A program made the translations under genes and the position numbers. The notes beneath the pieces were generated by a model that saw only the letters and a list, made by a program, of their open reading frames with translations, did no database searches and had not been told where the DNA came from. A DNA stretch of 64,000 nucleotides from Aselliscus stoliczkanus (Eukaryota; Chordata; Mammalia; Chiroptera; Hipposideridae), in assembly GCA_033961575.1 (NCBI GenBank), contig CM066731.1:84093501-84157500 (forward strand), read 5' to 3'. Positions within the stretch are counted from its first letter, which is position 1. Each line of letters starts with the position of its first letter. Below, in pieces: positions 50,730-64,000 of the stretch.

Positions 50730-53700
50730 ACATACACATGTGCAGCTGTGATGGCTCTCCCATCAACCTGGGAGATTCCTAAGGACAGTTCCTAATAAAC
50801 CGTCATTTCTTCTCTGGAAGCTCCTTGAGGAGAGGGAGTATTTCCCACTCCTCATATTACACTTGTCCAACATACAACCTACAGAAAATCCTTAGAATCT
50901 AGGAGTGGGAGGCATCCCAAAGCTCTGATCTTCATTTCTTCAACTGTGACTGCAAGCTTCCACCTCCTCACTCTTTAGGTCACAAAGGGCTGTTAATGGT
51001 CCCTGCACTCTTATTGGCCCCTGACGGACATTTTCCATTTACTGTCTAGAATGACACATCAAGCTCACAAATATGGTCTGGGGTGGGACTCTGCCAACTC
51101 TCCATTCAGAATGGTTCTGTGTTACGTCCTCAGCAAAGCCAGCCTTGTGGAGCTGCGGAGAAACAGAATAGCCAGCCCAGTTCCCATCTGAAAGAATCAC
51201 TGCCATGCTGGGAGACTGACCTTGGCCTTGACCTTGGCTAAACTTCAGAGAGAAAAAGCTAAAGCAAATGTAGAGATTGGCCCTTCAGGATTCTCAGGAA
51301 CAAATGAACAACAACAACCAACAACAAAAATTATCATATGTGTTTCTCGGAACCAAGGTTCATAAAGTATGCTCCTCCCAGCCCTGCCATACCTTGAGTT
51401 AGGCCACGCTCTTTCTTTCTAAAATAAGATATTGTCAGGCTGGCCAAATGTTGGTTAAGAACTCGCTCAAGAGTGTGAGCTGAGTTCTGAGCAACAGCAG
51501 TTTGATGCCCAGCCCGAGCTGAGCTGCTGCTGAGCTGCCGACAGGTGGCAGGAAGACTCAGCTAAAAAAAAAAATATCTCTATATATATATCTATATATA
51601 TATATCTATATATATAGATATATATAGATATAGATATAGATATAGATATATAGATATAGATATAGATATTAACCATTTTCCCATTTCAAATAAAGTTACA
51701 AATTCAAATAAATTAATAGATAGACCATTCTCCACTTACATCTCCTTTCCATTATATTTTCCTATACCTCTGTTTCCTTTTTTGTTGCTGGTAAAGGCCC
51801 CTAAGCAACAAAACACATGAAGCAAGTATCAACTGGCTACTAACAGAAAACTTTGGGAAAAGTCAATTATGTTTGGTTCATGCTTACTGAATGTGTAATC
51901 ATGGTGCTAATTTTATATTCCACACAAGAAAATTAAAATAATAACTGCCATTTTTAGCCCTACGATTCTTTAGGCTTTGAGCTGCTAGACACTTTAATTC
52001 TAGCATCCTCATGTGTAATTCAAATATGACTACCCCTATTTTACAAATAAATACATAAATAGATAAACTGAGGCACCAAGAATCTCAAGTTAATAAAATA
52101 TTTACACAAAAATTAATTAATTAGTTACATACAAAAGAACAATTTATGGTGATAAGGGTGTGTAACAAAGAGGCCTGAACTATTCTTAAAGGTCAGCAAA
52201 GCTGTCCCTGAAGATGTGATCTTTAAAAGAAGTTCTGACGGAGTAGACAATGGAAAAGGAGCCAAGGAAATTACATTTGCAAAACCTGTGCTAACCAGTG
52301 CAGCTGCTTTGGAAAACAGTCTGGCTGTTCCTCAAAAGGTTAGGCATAGAGTTACCATATGATTTAGCAGTTCGACTCCTCGATATCTACCCAAGAAAAA
52401 TGAAAATGTACATTCACACAAAAGCTTGTACACAAATATTCTTGCAGCATCATTCATAATAGCCAAAAAATGGAAACAACTGGAATGTCCATCAACTAAT
52501 GAATGAATAAAAATGCAGTACATCCATAGAATAGAATATTATTGAGCAAAAAAAGGAATAAAGTACTGATATATGTCACCACAAAGATAAACCTTGAAAA
52601 CATTATGCTAAGTGAAAGAAACGAGTCACAAAAGATCACATACTGCATGATTCCAGAACAGGCAAATCCATAAAGACAGAAAGTAGATTAGAGGTTTCCA
52701 GAGCTGAGGGGTAGGGGGAAATAGGGAGTGACTGACAAGAATGCAGGATTTATTTTGAGGAGGAGGGGTAGGGAGTGAAAATGTTCTAAAATTGATTGTA
52801 GTGATGGTTGCACAAGTCCATGAATATATAATGAACTGTACACTTTAAGTGGATGAATTGCATGATGTGTGAATTATATTTTAATAAAGCTGTTATAAAA
52901 CAAACAAGCAAAAACAAAAAACAAAAAACCTGTATTGTGGCAAGAAGAGGAGTCAGTAAGGCAATTTTACCATGTAGGGAGCAGTTGGGTCTCAAGGCCC
53001 TTACTCCTGGTGTCCTCTGCCTACATCATACCCAACCCTGCCTCTCACTTCGTATCAAAGGACAGTGCTCATCTTCTCTTCCTGGGGTCACCCCAGGGTC
53101 CACCCACTCCTTCTACTTCCATGCTCTTCCCAGGAGTGGATTCAGGAAAATGAATTCTACCTGACACTGAAAGAGAATTGTCCTGTTAGAAAAGGTAGCA
53201 GTGAGCTCAGGTTGTATTAAAGGCCTTTATGATTTCAGAATCTTCCACTTGTGGGGTAAGGTTAGGTGCCTGGTTTGCTGCCTTATCAGTGAGTAGTTGA
53301 CAGAAACATAGTATCCCAAATGGAGAGTGGTGTCAACTGGGCCCCCATTTGAACGACAGGCTTTGAGCAAAACCTCTGTCTGAAAGACAATTTTATAAAA
53401 TTACTAAGAAATGATAGAAGAGAAAGAAAGACAGTGAGAGAGAAAATGTGAGCACAGACAAGTACTGGGCACAAACAATCCCAGCCCAACACTGTAAAAC
53501 CTTTCTAGAAAACTATTTCTCCCACATATATACCACCCAGAACTATTTTTATTCCTGGTTTCTCTTTTCTGTCGGACAAAATTCACCTTCTTGATGTTTT
53601 TTTCCTCAGATTGTTAGTATTTGATGGCATTTGGTATGGGATGAAAACTAGAGGGAAGGCACACCCCCAAGAAGCTTCCAGATGGTGGAGGATATAAAAG

Positions 53701-55026
53701 CACCTCCATGACATAAACAAGCACAATTACACAGAGAGAGAGAGTCATAGCCTCGGGCTCCAGGCAAACTTGAAAAAAGGTGCCGACCAACCCTAAGATT
53801 TTTACCCAATAGTTTATCACCTTCCTAAAATTTCTATCATTAGAATTAACTTGGGGGTTAAAATTGCTTTAAACTCAATGAAAACAAACAAACAAGCAAA
53901 CAAACAAAAAACCATTCATGTCTGCCCTTTACTCCTCATCCTGTATGCAAACACAGAGTAGTCATTATGACCTATATTCAAATTTCTCACCATCTTACTT
54001 TCTTTAATATCCTCTGCTGCCACTTTAGTCATTGTTGCTGCAGCTACATTAGCTAAATTGAGCAGACCAAATGTAACACCTGCCTACCCCCCCCAAATAA
54101 AACTACCATTCACTCTGTTACATTAAGTAATGATGTGCAATGTCCTTCTCTCTTTTCCTGTTCACAACCTGCCAACAGCATTTCTTAATGCAAACAGTAA
54201 AAGCTGACTTACAATCGTGATCCAATTTTGCTCTGCATAATTAGTGGATTAGACATCAGAGAAAATCCACTTATTTTCACAGCTCATCCAACTTCCCACC
54301 TCCAACTCCCCAATTCCCAACCACCCCACACTCAGAAATAAAGGCTTCAGGAGTACAAAATGAGAAAGGGTTTATTTCTAAAGGACAATTATAGCTATTG
54401 AATTAGTTTTTAAATGACTCCAAGTATAATCCTTTCTCAATTGGATTTTTTTCCCTAAGAAAACAAAGCTGGGGATCTGAACTACAGCACTTTAATCAAA
54501 GTTTATTATGGAAGACAACAAATTTTTCTGCTAGAGATTTGGAAACAAATTCTTAGTAGCTAAAAAAAAATATCAAGCCACTCAGGTCTGTGTCAGCTCA
54601 GCTTCTGGCGTCAGATGGCTTGAGTTTAATTCTTGTCCCTATCAACTGGAGCAGTTATATGGAGCAGTTACTTACCTTTTCTACATCCATTTCCTTATCT
54701 CTAAAATGAGCATGGTTGTGAGAGTTAAGTGATAATACCTGATAACTATAGTTGTTAACACTGTTGTGTGACATATTTTAAAGTCATTAGGAAAGTAGAT
54801 CCTAAGATTTCTCATCACATGAAAAAAAATTTTTTTTCTTTGTTTTGTTTGTATCTACATGAGCTGATAGATGTTAACTAAACTTGTGGTATCATTTCAT
54901 AATATATGTAAGTCAAATCAGTGTGCAGTACAACTTAAATTTATACAATGCTGTGTGTCAATTGTATCCCAATAAAACTGGAATATAATAAATAAATAAA
55001 GTGGGTTTCCTGATCTCTCTCTCTCT

Positions 55027-55095
<69 letters not shown>

Positions 55096-58000
55096 ACATA
55101 AAAATAAAAAAACAGGATTTGAAAAGTTGGAACTAAATGAGCAATGCGTAGTGCTTTTATTGTTTCTGGCAATAAAGCCCGAACATCCTGGTATAGAGCA
55201 CAGGTAACAGAAGAAGAGGCTTTCTTCCCAGTGAACTTGAGAATCTCTTTAAAAAATGCTATGCCTAGGTGTTACATCTCAGGGCAAACTTGCTCCATTT
55301 CTGCTGAAATAAATACAAACACCCTCGCATCATTCAGTGTGTTCCTGTTCTGTATACAGTAAGCATTCAGAAAATAAGTAATGAAGTAAATTTCTAGAAT
55401 GGAATATTTTTTCCACGTAAGCCTTCTCAACAAACATTCATTGCCATCACAAGGCACTGTGCTCAGTACTGCAGGAGTGCAAATGGCTAAGATGCCATTC
55501 CCAACCCCAAAGAGCTCATAACCTAGTGACATTCCATGCAAAACTGTTGAGTCTAATGAAACTCCAGCTGGGGGCTCAGAGGAAAATGTGATCTGTTCAG
55601 GTAGGAAGCTTCCTCACAGACTGGATGGGGGAAGTGGTGCTTGGAAATGGCCAGCAAAGTGTCAAAGCTCCTGGCTGCACTCTGAATACTGGGACCAGCC
55701 CTTAGAAACAGGTGGGACTTCAACAACATGAAGTGATAGCACGGGGAAAAACCAACAGAATCCCATAAAGGAAAGTTCTGATCACTAAATAGAGATTGAA
55801 AAAAATTTAAGGAGTGTTCTGCCAGCACTGACTCTGGGAGATATACCCAAAGAGACTGACAGAGGTTCCTGGACCTTGCTATGATCCAAATTTATGTATT
55901 CTGGTCTTCTTATTTTATTTTTTGTTCATCCTTTTGTTTGAGAGACTTCCTCAAGGGGAAAAAAGAGTTCTTGTAAATATTATACTGACTTTGTAACAGC
56001 ATAAGCTTTGAAGTCAAACAGACCTAGGCTCAAGTCACCTCTTCTCTACTTATTACCCTTTTTCCCAAAAATAAGACCTAGCAGGAAAATAAGCACTCGC
56101 ATGATTTTAGGTGCTAAAATATAGCACCTTGGTATACGGAATATTTTAAGCTGAAGGAGTTTGTGGAAAAGGCACCCATCTCCCTGAAACAGGTCATAAA
56201 ACCCTCATGTGAAGGGTATGTGCCCTCCATATCCTGGAGGAAGCATACTACAGCTTCTTTTCCAGCAAGGTTTTATTTTGAGGGAAATACAGTAGCTGTC
56301 TAACCTCTCCAAGCCTGAGAACTTCCCTTCTGGGAAATGAGATCAATATAAGGAATAAATAAACGATGCATGCAGATGCCTAACGCTGAGGCTGGCTCAA
56401 AGCAGGGAATCCATAAAGGTTAGCTCCCCAGTTATTCTGCTAATAATCAGTTTCACTTGCACTTCAGCGAGTTAAGAGTTTTCCCCAGGACTCAGGTGTG
56501 AGACCTGTAAACATGGAAGACCTCAAGGGAATGGAATCTTGAAACCTTTGGTCCATACCTGCTCCGACCTACCCCACTCATCAAGGAATGCAGCTAACTC
56601 TACTACTGTAAAACTGAGGAAGGAAAAACTACCCAGAGAAATTGGTTCATGTCCATATGTTATCTGGTTTGTTTGAAGAAAGCCACATTTTCCCCCTTTA
56701 ATAACAGAGCAAAAATTTAACAAACACTTTGCCCACACACAATTAGTTGTATTAAGACCATTATTATTCAAACAAACAGCAACAACAACAAAGATGATTT
56801 GACTGATTCTTTTCAATTGACTCAGAATCATTTAAATTGAGATTGACAACCTTTGTCTGTGAAGACCAGATAAGAAATATTTTAGGCTTCGTGGGCTATA
56901 CAGTCTCTGTCACCAGTATTCAACAGTGCTGTTGTCATGTGAAAACTGCCATACATGAACAAATGAGCATGGCTGTGTTGCAATAAAACTTTATTTATGG
57001 ACACAGAAATTTGAGTATTAGATAATTTTTGCATATCACAAAATATTAATCTTCTTTTGATGTTTTTCTCCAACTATTTAAAAACATAAAAAATTATTCT
57101 TATCTTACAGAACTATATAAAAACAGGCAGTGAACAGGATTTTGTTCATGGTCCTTTGCTTACCAACCCTGACTTAGACACTTAGACCCTAAAAAATTCT
57201 CAGGAAATATCTTGTCCAGTCCCTATAGATTATGGCTGAGTTTTGGAAGCACGGAGGGATAGTGTTTTATCCAGGATAATCTAGGTCTTTCAGAACAACA
57301 TCAGAGACTCAACATAAAAGTATGTCTATTAAACATCAGAACATTATTGATTTGAAAATGGAAAAAATGGCTCTTTTTTCTGCTGTCTGCTGCATACAAT
57401 GTCACAGTTAGTTTAGCAGTTTCCTCAATCCTCTGAATTTTTTAGTTTACTCTCATTTTATCATTTGGCCATGAGACAGCTGTGCTAAAGAACCTTACAA
57501 ATGAAATATGATGAGTGATTTTGTGTCACAACCAGGACTAAAATTGTGTGTTCACCACTTGAATCTTATTAGGAAGACATTCTGAAACATTGAAATATGT
57601 TTTCAACCTTAGGGAACTATAAAAGACAGCACTGTAACTTCACCCTCACACAAAACTACCTAAGGAAATAAAGACTACAAAATGTAAAAGGTGATTTTTC
57701 TCTTATAAAAATTGCTTTACATATTTTAATTCTTGTATTTCCCTTGGGGGTTAGATATTTCGGTCACATAGTTATCCAATTAAAATGAAAACTCTCTGCT
57801 TTACCCTTTAGGCGAGGACAGCTGCCAGCTGCTAACTTTTATAAAGTCTTTAATCTTGTCCATAAATATTTAACAAGAATTGGTTGGTACACAAACTGAA
57901 GTAAAGAAAAAAATCAAAGACAGAATCTGCAAATAACCTCTGTACTGTGTGAAAGCCATATAAAACAAAAGCCCAATGACCAGTGTCCTCAATTTTTATT

Positions 58001-58240
58001 AAAATAACCATTCAAATATTTCTGCGCATTTTGATCACTTTTTTAACCTACTTGTCCTCACAAATGAACAAAAATAGGGAGATTATAAAAGATATTAATG
58101 TGACTATCTATGTCCTTTTCTCCAGTATTCTGCCATTTGTTACTGAAACAGCCATTCATGTTTCCATGGAAACCCACACTGAAGATCTCGAAGCACTTTA
58201 GCAGCATTTGAAAATATAGACCTCTCTTTTGCATTCTTGC

Positions 58241-58286
<46 letters not shown>

Positions 58287-61200
58287 ACAGATGCATATGT
58301 CTACATATAGATCTACATACTCACACCTACACACAGACCAACAATAACCACCACCATTCTACTCATCTTTATCACAATACCCCAAACAAGCTAAAAACTC
58401 AGAATAAATAACTAATCATGGCTAGGCAAAGGAGTCATGTCTTCTATTCTTTGACCTGCTGAAAAGAAAATGCTGCCACTTGCCTTGAACTGGTCTTTGG
58501 GCTTCCTCCTCATATCTCCCACCACTCAATTCCATTTTGCAAGCCTAAATCTTTGAGGTCATCTTCATTTCCACATCCTCCCAGGCAGAGGCCCCTCATG
58601 AGTTTTCCTTGCTCATTGTCTTTCCTGTGGAATCCTAGAACATTCTAGAAAATGGAGAATTTATCCTTCTAGCAGAGATGTCTTAGATCAGAAGGTTTTC
58701 CCCACTCACCTCAGCAAATAACAAATTTCAAGACTGAACACTCTGGGTTATTAGGAAATTCTTCTTTAAAGCTAACTGAAATCCCTCAATTATTCCTTAA
58801 AACTCATTTGATTGTGTCCTTGTTCCGTTCATAGAAGAAATAAAAATTAGGTTGCAACTGCTTCCCTTCAAAGGAAAGGAGGAAAGGCAGGAGGGAGGGA
58901 GGAAGAGAGAGAGAGAAAGACATTAATTGATGTTCCTCAGCCTTCCTTACTTTTAACTCAGAAATTCTGAGCACCCAGGTTATGTTCTTTATTTCTTCAG
59001 AAATATTATTTCCATTGTTTTTATTCTATCTTGAGCTTCTTCCACCATCTCAACTTCAGGATTTTCTAATTCTGGACACTCCAGAGAATGCAGAATGCAT
59101 ACTGGGGAGTTCCCTTGGTCTTTGAGGTAGCTTCCCTGTAACAGTTGTCCATCCGAATTCTGTCCTTCATACTAGGCCAACATGTCCACTGCCCACTCAA
59201 CACTTGAATCATTTATTCAACAAATACATAAGAGGGCCAGCTATGTACCAGGCACTTCTCTAGGCATTGGGCTTATAAACAGTGAATGAAAGTAACACAA
59301 ATCCCTGCCTTCTCAGAGCTTACACACTGCCCTCAGCTTGATTCAGACTAGCTCTGATCCCATGCTTTCCCCAATCCACCCTGGACTCATGGCTCAGCCT
59401 CCCATTGATGATCCTGATCCTTTCCATCCCCCATTAAATGCTTGTATTGATTTCTCATTCCCTTGATTCTAGATTCTCCTACAAGTTGGCACAAAACTAC
59501 CTAACGGCACTGTTTATTTTTTTATGCTATCTCAAAGTGGATCCCAGACACCTCAATGACAATCCACATCACAACAGTCTTAAATTTTTTTATATATTGC
59601 ATTTTCTGTGTACCAGGTGCTGTTTAAGTACCTTATACATATTAATTCATTTAATCCTTTTAACAATACCTACAATTAGGTCAGTGCACTTTAGCTCAAT
59701 TTATTGACCAACTAATGAATAGTGAAATTGTGACATGTCCAAAGTCACCCAACCCAAAAATGGCAAACCTGGGTTTTCCATCCCGTATTTGCCAACTTGG
59801 CTTCTCATTTGCTCCAGGTATTCTTGTTGCCTTTGGTTGTGTTTCTGCCAATATTTCTTTTTTCCCAAGATCATTTGAAATCATCTTCACTTCCCAAATT
59901 ATCCATCGCTCAGTGTTCCTTTTTCATGTCGCCAGTGAAACTTTTAAGTGGCCCTGGGCCAAGGACATCACCTTGCAGATGTCACTTACTCCATTCCCAG
60001 CTTGATACGGAGGAAGACATGTAGGATCCGTTTTGTCAAACTGCAAAGTACCAGTGCTCATGCATGTGCCCTGCATCTTAGTTCTGCTGTTATAAAAGAT
60101 ATTTGGATTTTACTATTTCCTCCCATATGGCGCTTCATTATATTGTCCACATGACATCCTCCATCCTTGACATATCTCATCCCTCATGTAATGATGATTA
60201 CCAGCCTCCCACTTCCCTAACTTCTCTAGGGCAGTTTCTTACAGATCTAAGTTTTGTTTTATTTATCACTTCTCTCTGCCCTTTCTTGCCTTAATTAAAC
60301 TCTGCCTCAGGACATAGAAAACCAGAGAACTTATTTTTTCTTCCTTTTGATGAAAGTGATATTGTTTCCTGGGGATAGCAAATGGTCCCCCCACGTTCCA
60401 CCCCTCCCCAAATTCACTAGTTATATCTCAAATACCTTTTGTCTTGTGTTTTCCCATTTCTGCTTGACTGAGTGTTTCAAGCTTTGATTTACTTTTTAAT
60501 TGTTTCTGATCCAAAGGAAAAAAAAAATGGGAAAAAGCATCCATTTTCCTCTCTTTTACCAGCAGCTCCTATCACTTTTCAAAAGCATTGAAAAGCAGCT
60601 ATTTTCTCATTCAGGACAATCTTCACAACTCACAAGAAAGGCCCCTTCTGTTATTTACATAAGTAGATGGATGGAAAAGAATTTGCCTGGTGATAGCAAT
60701 TCTCAGTTATCTGTGGGTTATAAGAAACAAAGGCCAGCAGGTCCTAAACCTCAGGAAATGTATGTTTACCTATAAGGTATGGCTTGAGATACCGTTCTCC
60801 CAACCCTCATTTAAAATAACAACAAAAATACTGCTCCTAGAGTTATATAAAGTCACTAATATTAATGCAAATAAACATACTAAGTTACTGCAAGATTGAA
60901 CTAGCTACTGATTGCACTCAAGACAAAGGTATAACCCTCCCCAATCCATTCCTCTTAAACATGATAGTCAGAATGACTTTTCCAGAATACTGTGCTACTA
61001 TTCTTCATAAGTACCCTTGTAGTTGCTATTGTCTTTAGGCTGAAATCTAAGCTTGGTAGCCTGACAATAAGACCATGTATCACCAAACACCCTCAGCCTC
61101 TCCAGTCTCACCTCTCATACATCCCATATTTGTCACTCTGTGGTCCCATGATCCTGGAACCCTCTGCTGAAGTGGCCAGCCTCATCCTCCTGCTCCCTCT

Positions 61201-64000
61201 TTACTTGGTTAATTCTTTTCCCCCAGAAAGACCCAACTGAGGTGTCCCTTCCTTAGAGAAGCTTTTTCTGACTATTCTGGCCTGTTCTGCTTTCCAAGGC
61301 AATCTTGAGCTTCTCTCCATCATAGCTCAAAATGTAATGAGCATTTTCTTCCTTACTCACAGTTATCCTATCAGATAAAAGAGTGTTTTTCATTCATATT
61401 TCCTCCATGCCTCCCAAAAAATAATGTAGTAACCTAAGAAGTGGATAAACAATGGAATAGACATTTCAAAGAATGAAGGGCATAAATGGAATAGAATTAC
61501 CCAAAACCATCATCTCAAGGGTCACAATTTTCTTGAAAGCCTCCCCTGATTGTAGGGACCAGAAAGCCCAGTAGCTACTTGAAGTTCCATGTAAATAATG
61601 ATCCCAAAGTCACTGAGTCCCAGAAGAGTCTCAACTTTGCAGTGTTTGAGTCAGAAAGGGCATGTCTCCCATATTTTGCCAACCGGGCAAGTTCCTCACT
61701 GCAGCTCTAACTGTCTGATGCATTGAGGCCTCCTTAAGGCTTTTCAGATCCAGCATGCATCACTGAAGGGAACTTCTTCAGCCCAGCTGGAAGCCAAGGC
61801 ACTCCTGTTGTCAGTAGCCTCCTAATGAGTACTCTGAAAGTCTCAATTCCTATCTGAGAATGAGGATATGCAAATCTTGAATCTGCTACCAAGATTTCAT
61901 TCCTCTGACACTAATTATCAATTATCCATGGCAATACGAGTCAGGATAACTCAATTTGGCCAAAGATCTAAGCTTCATCATCACAATCACCACTATCAAA
62001 AATATGAGTTTTCTTAAGTGTCCAAAAGAATGTGACACAGGTCTTGAAAAGGGATACAAATAACTGGGAAACTTTCCCAAAAGACGGGAAAACATATTTC
62101 TTAAAATTCTGATATTATAGAGGCTGATATCTTTAATATTTGACTTGTAAAAAAAATTATAATAAAACCAATAAGAGTTTGTTTTTTAAAAGGAAGCAAA
62201 GACAAACTTCCATATCTGAGGAAATGTAATAGAAGTCCATTCTCCTCATCCTCCTAAATAGTAAATACAACTAAAACCCCTGAACATTATACATAAAACA
62301 AACAAGAAGACTGTAAAAAGTGGAGAGAAGGCAGAGCAGCTAGGAAACTCAGCACCTGAGGAATGACAAGGTGGTGACTCCTGGACTTTTTTTTTTTTTG
62401 CCTCCAATGGATATTCCAGACTTGAAACTAAAAAATCCTGCACACTGGACATACCAATGGATGCAGACCAAAAAAAAAAAAAAAAAAAAAAAAAGCCTGC
62501 TTTCCCTAATAAAAGGACCAAGCAAGGGGCATGCTTCGACCATCTTTGAACTATAACAGTGTGCCCCAAACTCTACTACCAGGGTGATGTTAATAAAAAA
62601 CAGAGTAGGGATCTGGACTGTAGTATGGTTACCTGGAGTAATGAGCATGTAATGACAGTAATGTGGTTCCCACACTCCTACCTTATCATGTAGGAAAGAT
62701 GCAATACCATGGCACCAAATAACCTACCAGCAGTAACAAGGTGCCCTGCTCCTCCATACTAGGGAATCAGAGGAGGTCTAGCAAACAGTTAAGACTTTCA
62801 CCACCATCCAGTGCTAATGAGGCCACCATGCCCCCCATGAAAGCCATATGGGAGCAGTGACAAGGCACCTCTGCCCTCCCAGGCAAGGTGGGCATAAAGA
62901 CCTTTTGGGGAGTCAGATCCCTTACCCCCATCCAGCAGTAAGAAGGAGCTCCATCACCCATGGGGATCCACTGAGGGTGACTGAGGAACTGGGATCCCCA
63001 CCCCTACCTGGCAGTAATAAGGAGTAGCCCCCTCCTTCTACTGGTGGAGTGATATTACCAAAGCCAGCTAAAACAGATTGTCTAACTAAGACCTATAACC
63101 TCATAACATAATACCCAAAATGTTCAGGTTTCAATCAAAAATCACTCATCCTACAAAGAACTAAGGAAACCTCGACTTTAATATAGAAAAAAAAAAATAG
63201 ACACCAATGCAGAGATGTTAGAATTATTGGACAAAGATTTTCAATCCACTATAATATAATGTTCAATGAACAATTAAGAACACATTTGAGGACTTCTGGT
63301 AAAATGGCTCAATAGACAGATGCTGTGCTAACTGCCTCCCAGGATCACACCAAAATTACAAGCAAATTATACAGCATTCAACTCTGGAGGTCCCTGGAGC
63401 ACTGGATGAACAGAACCACTAAACGAAGAACTTTAAGAGGAGGCCGTGTTGGGTCTGGTAGGATGGTCAGAGACGATAGAGGGCGAGCCCAGTGAGGGAC
63501 GCCCCAGCTATGGGGAGGCTTCTCCAGTTGGGGGAGAGACCCTCCGGCCGCACACCAAGCTCACCAACACAGTTCCTTTGCCGGGAAGAGAAGTTCTAAG
63601 ATAGCTGGCAGTAAATTAGTGAGGACTCTCTTTGCTCAGCTCAGTGAGACTGAGAGCGGCTGGAGAATCAGTGGGGCCGGCGCACGGGTTTGTTCGCCAG
63701 TGAGCACTTACGTGGTTCCTGGTGGAGGGAGTGGCTGTGTGTGCCGGACCCGGGAGCCTGCGGGGATGGACTGAACTGAGCACCTTTGGTGCAAAGGCTG
63801 GAGGTTTTTGGACTGTTGTTCCCCTGGTGTGGAGCCTGCACGCGAGTGGTGTAAGGAGGACGCCATTTTGTCGGGCTTGGGCCCTCCCACGGATGATCAG
63901 GTCCGAGACCTCATTGGTCTGGTGGACTTGGCACAGAAGTGCGTGTGTGCGTGAGCGCGTACATGTGGCCTTGGCTCCCCACCCTCGGCCGGGCTTATAC

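Overview
This window looks like mammalian nuclear DNA from a bat, most likely a horseshoe or leaf-nosed bat (Rhinolophoidea). Two tRNA-derived SINE types beginning GGGCCGGCC occur in at least eight insertions, and they match what I remember of the Rhin-type SINEs of Rhinolophus. Two mariner transposons, several L1 copies with a recurring 3' end, short retroviral solo LTRs, and old L2, MIR, MaLR and hAT-Charlie remnants fit the same picture. No exon of a functional protein-coding gene can be recognised, so the window is best read as intergenic or intronic. The longer open frames lie inside repeats or match nothing I know.

Layout. 1-5.9 kb: an MLT2-like LTR edge, a Rhin-type SINE, two long composite SINEs that end in a polyadenylation signal, a candidate ERVL LTR, MaLR LTRs, and a MER5-like fragment split by a SINE. 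5.9-9.5 kb: no repeat or gene recognised. 9.49-10.14 kb: a processed pseudogene of UFM1. 10.8-12.3 kb: an L1 3' end carrying a class-II-type solo LTR. 14.8-15.4 kb: two short ERV1-type solo LTRs 28 bp apart. 16.9-18.0 kb: probable MaLR internal remnant. 21.0-22.1 kb: a 1.1-kb solo LTR. 23.5-27.6 kb: L2, MaLR and MIR relics. 27.7-34.7 kb: a long decayed L1 with three later retroposons inside ORF2. 35.7-36.5 kb: a 5'-truncated L1. 38.4-39.0 kb: MER20-like and MER5A-like elements. 40.1-41.4 kb: a 1285-bp mariner on the minus strand. 44.5-50.1 kb: an L1 containing a second mariner, which itself contains a later L1 tail. 51.4-51.7 kb: a SINE whose tail has become an ATAGAT/TA microsatellite. 52-62 kb: old L1, L2, MIR, hAT and a small TA-flanked MITE. 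62.2-64.0 kb: an old L1 5' region followed by a CpG-rich L1 5' end running off the window.

The elements do not cooperate as a system. The informative part is the nesting, which dates insertions relative to one another: MIR, then composite SINE; MER5, then SINE; L1, then solo LTR; L1, then mariner, then L1 tail. Exact target-site duplications fix the ends of the mariners, most SINEs and four of the LTRs. I found no convincing undescribed functional system. The best candidates for novelty are the long composite SINE with its own AATAAA signal and the deletion-type L1 insertion inside the second mariner. Repeat family names come from memory of consensus sequences and were not checked against a database.
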